Origin: CAYVBN01 sp964538565
Lineage (GTDB): Bacteria; Pseudomonadota; Alphaproteobacteria; Rhizobiales; Xanthobacteraceae
Assembly (NCBI GenBank): GCA_964538565.1
Contig: CAZIGW010000075.1
Coordinates: forward strand, 1-8,431
DNA length: 8,431 nucleotides
Reading direction: 5' to 3'
Position numbers and translations under genes: made by a program. Under the pieces are notes generated by a model that worked only from the letters and a program-made list of their open reading frames with translations, had not been told where the DNA came from and searched no databases. Below, one piece after another: positions 7,400 to 8,431 of the stretch. Position 1 is the first letter of the stretch; every line of letters begins with the position of its first letter.

Positions 7400-7644
7400 C
7401 CACGTCCTCCCCTGCATCTGCCGCCGTTGGTCTGCCGGGACTCGTGTCGACGACACCGACCGGCGTTCTCTCTGTTGGCGGCTCGCGGGATCGTACCATC
7501 GCTCCCCGCCGCGCGGTACTCCCTTTGGGCTGCGCCGGGGCGGCCCTGACGCCGGCCTGACGCAGCCGGGTAGTAGGTCAGTTTAAAAAATGAAGGGATT
7601 GACCGGCGCTGGAATCAGGCGGGATTCAGGGCCATATTGAGACC
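7400..7644. other. Intergenic region with several short inverted repeats and a composition change
   Basis: No gene is seen in these 245 bases between divergent genes. Inverted repeats include GTGTC-GAC-GACAC (7444-7456), GTACC-N17-GGTAC (7493-7519), GGCTGCG/CGCAGCC (7528-7534 with 7561-7567) and GGTCA-N19-TGACC (7576-7604), the last flanking an AT-rich stretch. The first two lie in the presumed leader of the Bug gene and may be operators. G+C drops from about 7560 onward. TTGACC (7599-7604) and GATTCA (7623-7628), 18 bases apart, could be a weak rightward promoter, but they would leave an unusually short leader for the gene at 7645. Confidence 0.4.
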
Positions 7645-7872
7645 ATGGCCCAGAAGCACCCCAAACGCCCTCGAGACCTAAACCAACTGGCCAAGCTGGT
7701 GGTGGACATGACTTCGGGAGAAGATGGGCAGCAGCCTGAGGACGCACCGAAGGTGCGCCGTGCTCGGGCCGGAGGTTCAAAGGGTGGCCCGGCGCGAGCC
7801 ATGGCGCTTACACCGGAACAGCGGTCGCAAATAGCTTCGGCCGCCGCTCATGCCCGATGGAAGAAGGACTAG
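7645..7872 (+). CDS. Small basic protein with a C-terminal 'LTPEQR...AAxARW' motif, function unknown
   Basis: The product is 75 residues, basic, with no signal peptide or membrane segment. The N-terminal part, RPRDLNQLAKLVVDMTSGE (8-26), and the C-terminal part, GGSKGGPARAMALTPEQR (43-60) leading to AAAHARWKKD, match a small-protein type I recall from many Hyphomicrobiales genomes, with no known role. The Gly-Gly-x-Ala-Arg and RW ending recall KGG/stress-induced small proteins, but this is a resemblance only. The ATG at 7645 has no good ribosome binding site; the next in-frame ATG at 7708 would cut off the conserved N-terminal motif, so 7645 is kept. The stop codon overlaps that of the convergent gene. 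Confidence 0.72.
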   Translation: MAQKHPKRPRDLNQLAKLVVDMTSGEDGQQPEDAPKVRRARAGGSKGGPARAMALTPEQRSQIASAAAHARWKKD

Positions 7873-8360
7873 GCCGCGTTGTCCTTCTCGTCATCCATGG
7901 CCAACCGCAACTCGATATCGAAGCCCAGATCGGCGGGGAGAATTTCGACTTGTTGTTCGGGCGGCCGGCTGTTGTTCCAGTGCGTCTGATCCAGAAACAA
8001 CTGGAACATATCGTCGACCGTCTGCTCCCTGCGCATCACGCAAGCTTTCCTGAAATTCTCGGGCTTCGTCTTCGGGTCGTCGATGTCGATGTATGAGAAG
8101 ACGAGTTGCCCATCCGCGCTCTGCTTTGGAACGGCGTGATAGCCACGATAGGGGCGTCCTGTGCTGCGGTCGCGACGGATGTCCTGCCGGGCCGCGTCCT
8201 TAAACAACTTGGCGAGCCGCTCCTCATCGGAGACTGGCGGCGGGACTTCCCAACCCATCTTCAAGGCGAGTTGCGCGACCTTGTGAAGGTCGATTTCAGC
8301 TTCGCCGGTCAAGTCTTGCCAGTACCGAATGAACCGCTGCCGTTCCGCTATTTTCGACAA
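7869..8360 (-). CDS. Hypothetical protein, 163 residues, TTG start
   Basis: I do not recognise this protein. It is soluble-looking, acidic overall and mixed helical, with no signal peptide, membrane helix or clear catalytic motif. Notable segments are an N-terminal amphipathic stretch with RQRFIRYWQDLTGE (8-21), a basic loop RRDRSTGRPYRGYHAV (62-77), a beta-like segment QLVFSYIDIDDP (85-96), and TVDDMFQLFLDQTHW (114-128). The reading starts at TTG (8360-8358), with AGGAG at 8371-8367 six bases upstream; the first in-frame ATG is only at residue 35, in GWEVPP, and has less support. Codon composition is less GC-rich than the genes at 1-7400. Its stop codon shares CTAG with the convergent small gene. 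Presence of a good ribosome binding site and an uninterrupted frame make it likely real. Confidence 0.75.
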   Translation of the reverse strand: MSKIAERQRFIRYWQDLTGEAEIDLHKVAQLALKMGWEVPPPVSDEERLAKLFKDAARQDIRRDRSTGRPYRGYHAVPKQSADGQLVFSYIDIDDPKTKPENFRKACVMRREQTVDDMFQLFLDQTHWNNSRPPEQQVEILPADLGFDIELRLAMDDEKDNAA

Positions 8361-8431
8361 TGGAGTCTCCTATTCCCCAAGTGGGTAAACATCTCCCCAC
8401 CCGTCAATTGCTTCGCCGGTCCGAATGTGGG
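8361..8431 (-). promoter_or_regulatory. Upstream region of the 163-residue protein with GTGGG/CCCAC repeats
   Basis: GTGGG (8381-8385) and CCCAC (8396-8400) form an inverted repeat with a ten-base spacer, and another GTGGG closes the window (8427-8431). On the minus strand TTGACG (8408-8403) could be a -35 box, but no good -10 lies at the expected distance. Control elements for the leftward gene probably lie here, but none can be fixed. Confidence 0.25.

Noticed and set aside
7400..7456. An upstream start for the Bug receptor at 7456 or at an intermediate Met
   Set aside because: GGGGAGGA five bases before the ATG at 7399 and the signal peptide beginning there favour the shorter form.
6314..7549. 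A 411-codon plus-strand frame opposite the Bug gene
   Set aside because: It is an antisense shadow of a well-defined receptor gene; no domain or ribosome binding site supports it.

Overview
The window is high-GC bacterial DNA and carries seven confidently placed protein genes plus one less certain small ORF. The best guess is an alphaproteobacterium of the Hyphomicrobiales (Rhizobiales). Three things point that way: a secreted DUF1236-type protein, a family I know mainly from that order; a near-perfect EcfG-type (general stress sigma factor) promoter in front of it; and the small 'PRDLNQLAK...RW' protein near the right end. No rRNA or tRNA is present, so this assignment is an inference.

Left part (1-3042). 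A leftward mccB-like gene (beta subunit of methylcrotonoyl-CoA carboxylase, leucine catabolism) runs off the left edge. Its last ~105 bases at the edge look corrupted. Divergent from it is a rightward gene for a secreted, repeat-rich low-complexity protein ending in a DUF1236-like domain. An inverted-repeat hairpin follows, then a rightward NUDIX hydrolase gene of the COG4119 type, preceded by a 14-base perfect palindrome.

Middle (3049-6186). A strong hairpin terminator separates the NUDIX gene from a leftward three-gene operon that faces it. In transcription order the operon encodes a secreted, C-terminally membrane-anchored protein with NEW3/Ig-like domains, an ABC ATPase, and a six-helix ABC-2 permease. 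The genes overlap by 4 and 11 bases, so the products are probably made together as one envelope transport machine. Its substrate cannot be read from the sequence. This is the least described system in the window.

Right part (6410-8431). A leftward orphan Bug/TctC-type periplasmic solute-binding protein comes first, with no TctA/TctB membrane genes in view. Near 7560 the G+C content drops. Hand counts of 60-base lines give 75% at 5041-5100 and 67% at 6481-6540, against 50-62% for the lines sampled between 7561 and 8340. This last stretch holds a small basic protein and a convergent 163-residue protein of unknown function, whose stop codons share one CTAG. It looks like accessory DNA. I saw no CRISPR array, transposase, tRNA or replication origin.
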